Shown in pieces: positions 10,091 to 10,131 of a stretch of 10,131 bases of DNA. Numbering within the stretch: position 1 is the first letter of the stretch; each line of letters opens with the position of its first letter. The position numbers were made by a program, and so were the translations under genes. The notes beneath the pieces were generated by a model, which saw nothing but the letters and a program-made list of their open reading frames with translations, searched no databases and had not been told where the DNA came from. This DNA comes from Baffinella frigidus (Eukaryota; Cryptophyceae; Cryptomonadales; Baffinellaceae). Location of the stretch: the NCBI GenBank assembly GCA_026770585.1, contig MU646415.1, positions 669,140 to 679,270 of the forward strand, written 5' to 3'.

Positions 10091-10131
10091 GTGCTCTTCA
10101 ACCTCCCGCCGCCAAGAATCCAAGCTTGCTT
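10091..10131 (+). pseudogene. Second copy of exon D (partial, runs off the window)
   Basis: Seen: GTGCTCTTCAACCTCCCGCC onward reads VLFNLPPPRIQA, then C. Against exon D it has CTG/CTC, AAT/AAC and GCC/GCT (synonymous) and TAC/TGC. The preceding CTAACCTGAG could act as a different acceptor, since the DLERANPHDFAQK half is missing. The end of the copy is outside the window, so whether it is intact is unknown. Confidence 0.5.

Noticed and set aside
1-10131. rRNA or tRNA genes
   Set aside because: No cloverleaf with T-loop consensus and no rRNA core sequence was seen on either strand by eye; a covariance-model scan would be decisive.

Overview
The window looks like eukaryotic nuclear DNA, probably from an alga or other protist. 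The evidence is many interspersed degenerate telomere-type tracts (CCCTAAA, CCCCAAA, CCCAAA and TTAGGGG), several exon-sized coding remnants bounded by AG and GT, and a high density of short non-autonomous foldback or MITE-like elements and minisatellites. I see no long intact ORF, no rRNA or tRNA, and no bacterial operon structure. The species cannot be named from the sequence. The + strand starts with a C-rich telomere-type array, the orientation expected at a left chromosome end, so a subtelomeric position is possible but unproven.

Layout: 1-127 telomere-like array. 169-805 tandem ~226-bp duplication, one unit carrying a MITE that its sister unit lacks. 806-1390 AT-rich DNA without a recognised gene. 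1391-2790 minisatellite with a ~21-bp unit and a GC-rich spacer recurring every ~140-250 bp. 2791-5590 dense mosaic of foldback elements and short repeats, with about 30 copies of a GTCAAC/GTTGAC core and further MITE copies. 5200-7860 C-rich telomere-like tracts interrupted by repeated exon-like modules ('A'). 7867-8074 two further exon-like modules ('B' and 'C') separated by a 91-bp TTAGGGG-rich intron. 8294-8554 two short tandem arrays. 8656-9830 partial inverted copies of the same modules on the minus strand, plus a MITE and palindromes. 9878-10131 a clean 99-nt exon candidate ('D') and the start of its duplicate.

The most interesting reading is a small split gene on the + strand. A 46-nt exon starting at ATG 4925 encodes a signal-peptide-like sequence and ends in phase 1. 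An A exon starts in phase 1 and ends in phase 0, B is phase 0/0, and C starts in phase 0. With A taken from 6738-6829 the pieces total 255 nt, exactly 85 codons, followed by TAG. At least seven clear copies of A, several of B and two of C lie around it in both orientations. They differ largely at third codon positions, so they look like copies of once-selected coding exons. Whether the gene is expressed, whether alternative A exons are used, or whether all is debris cannot be decided from the sequence alone.
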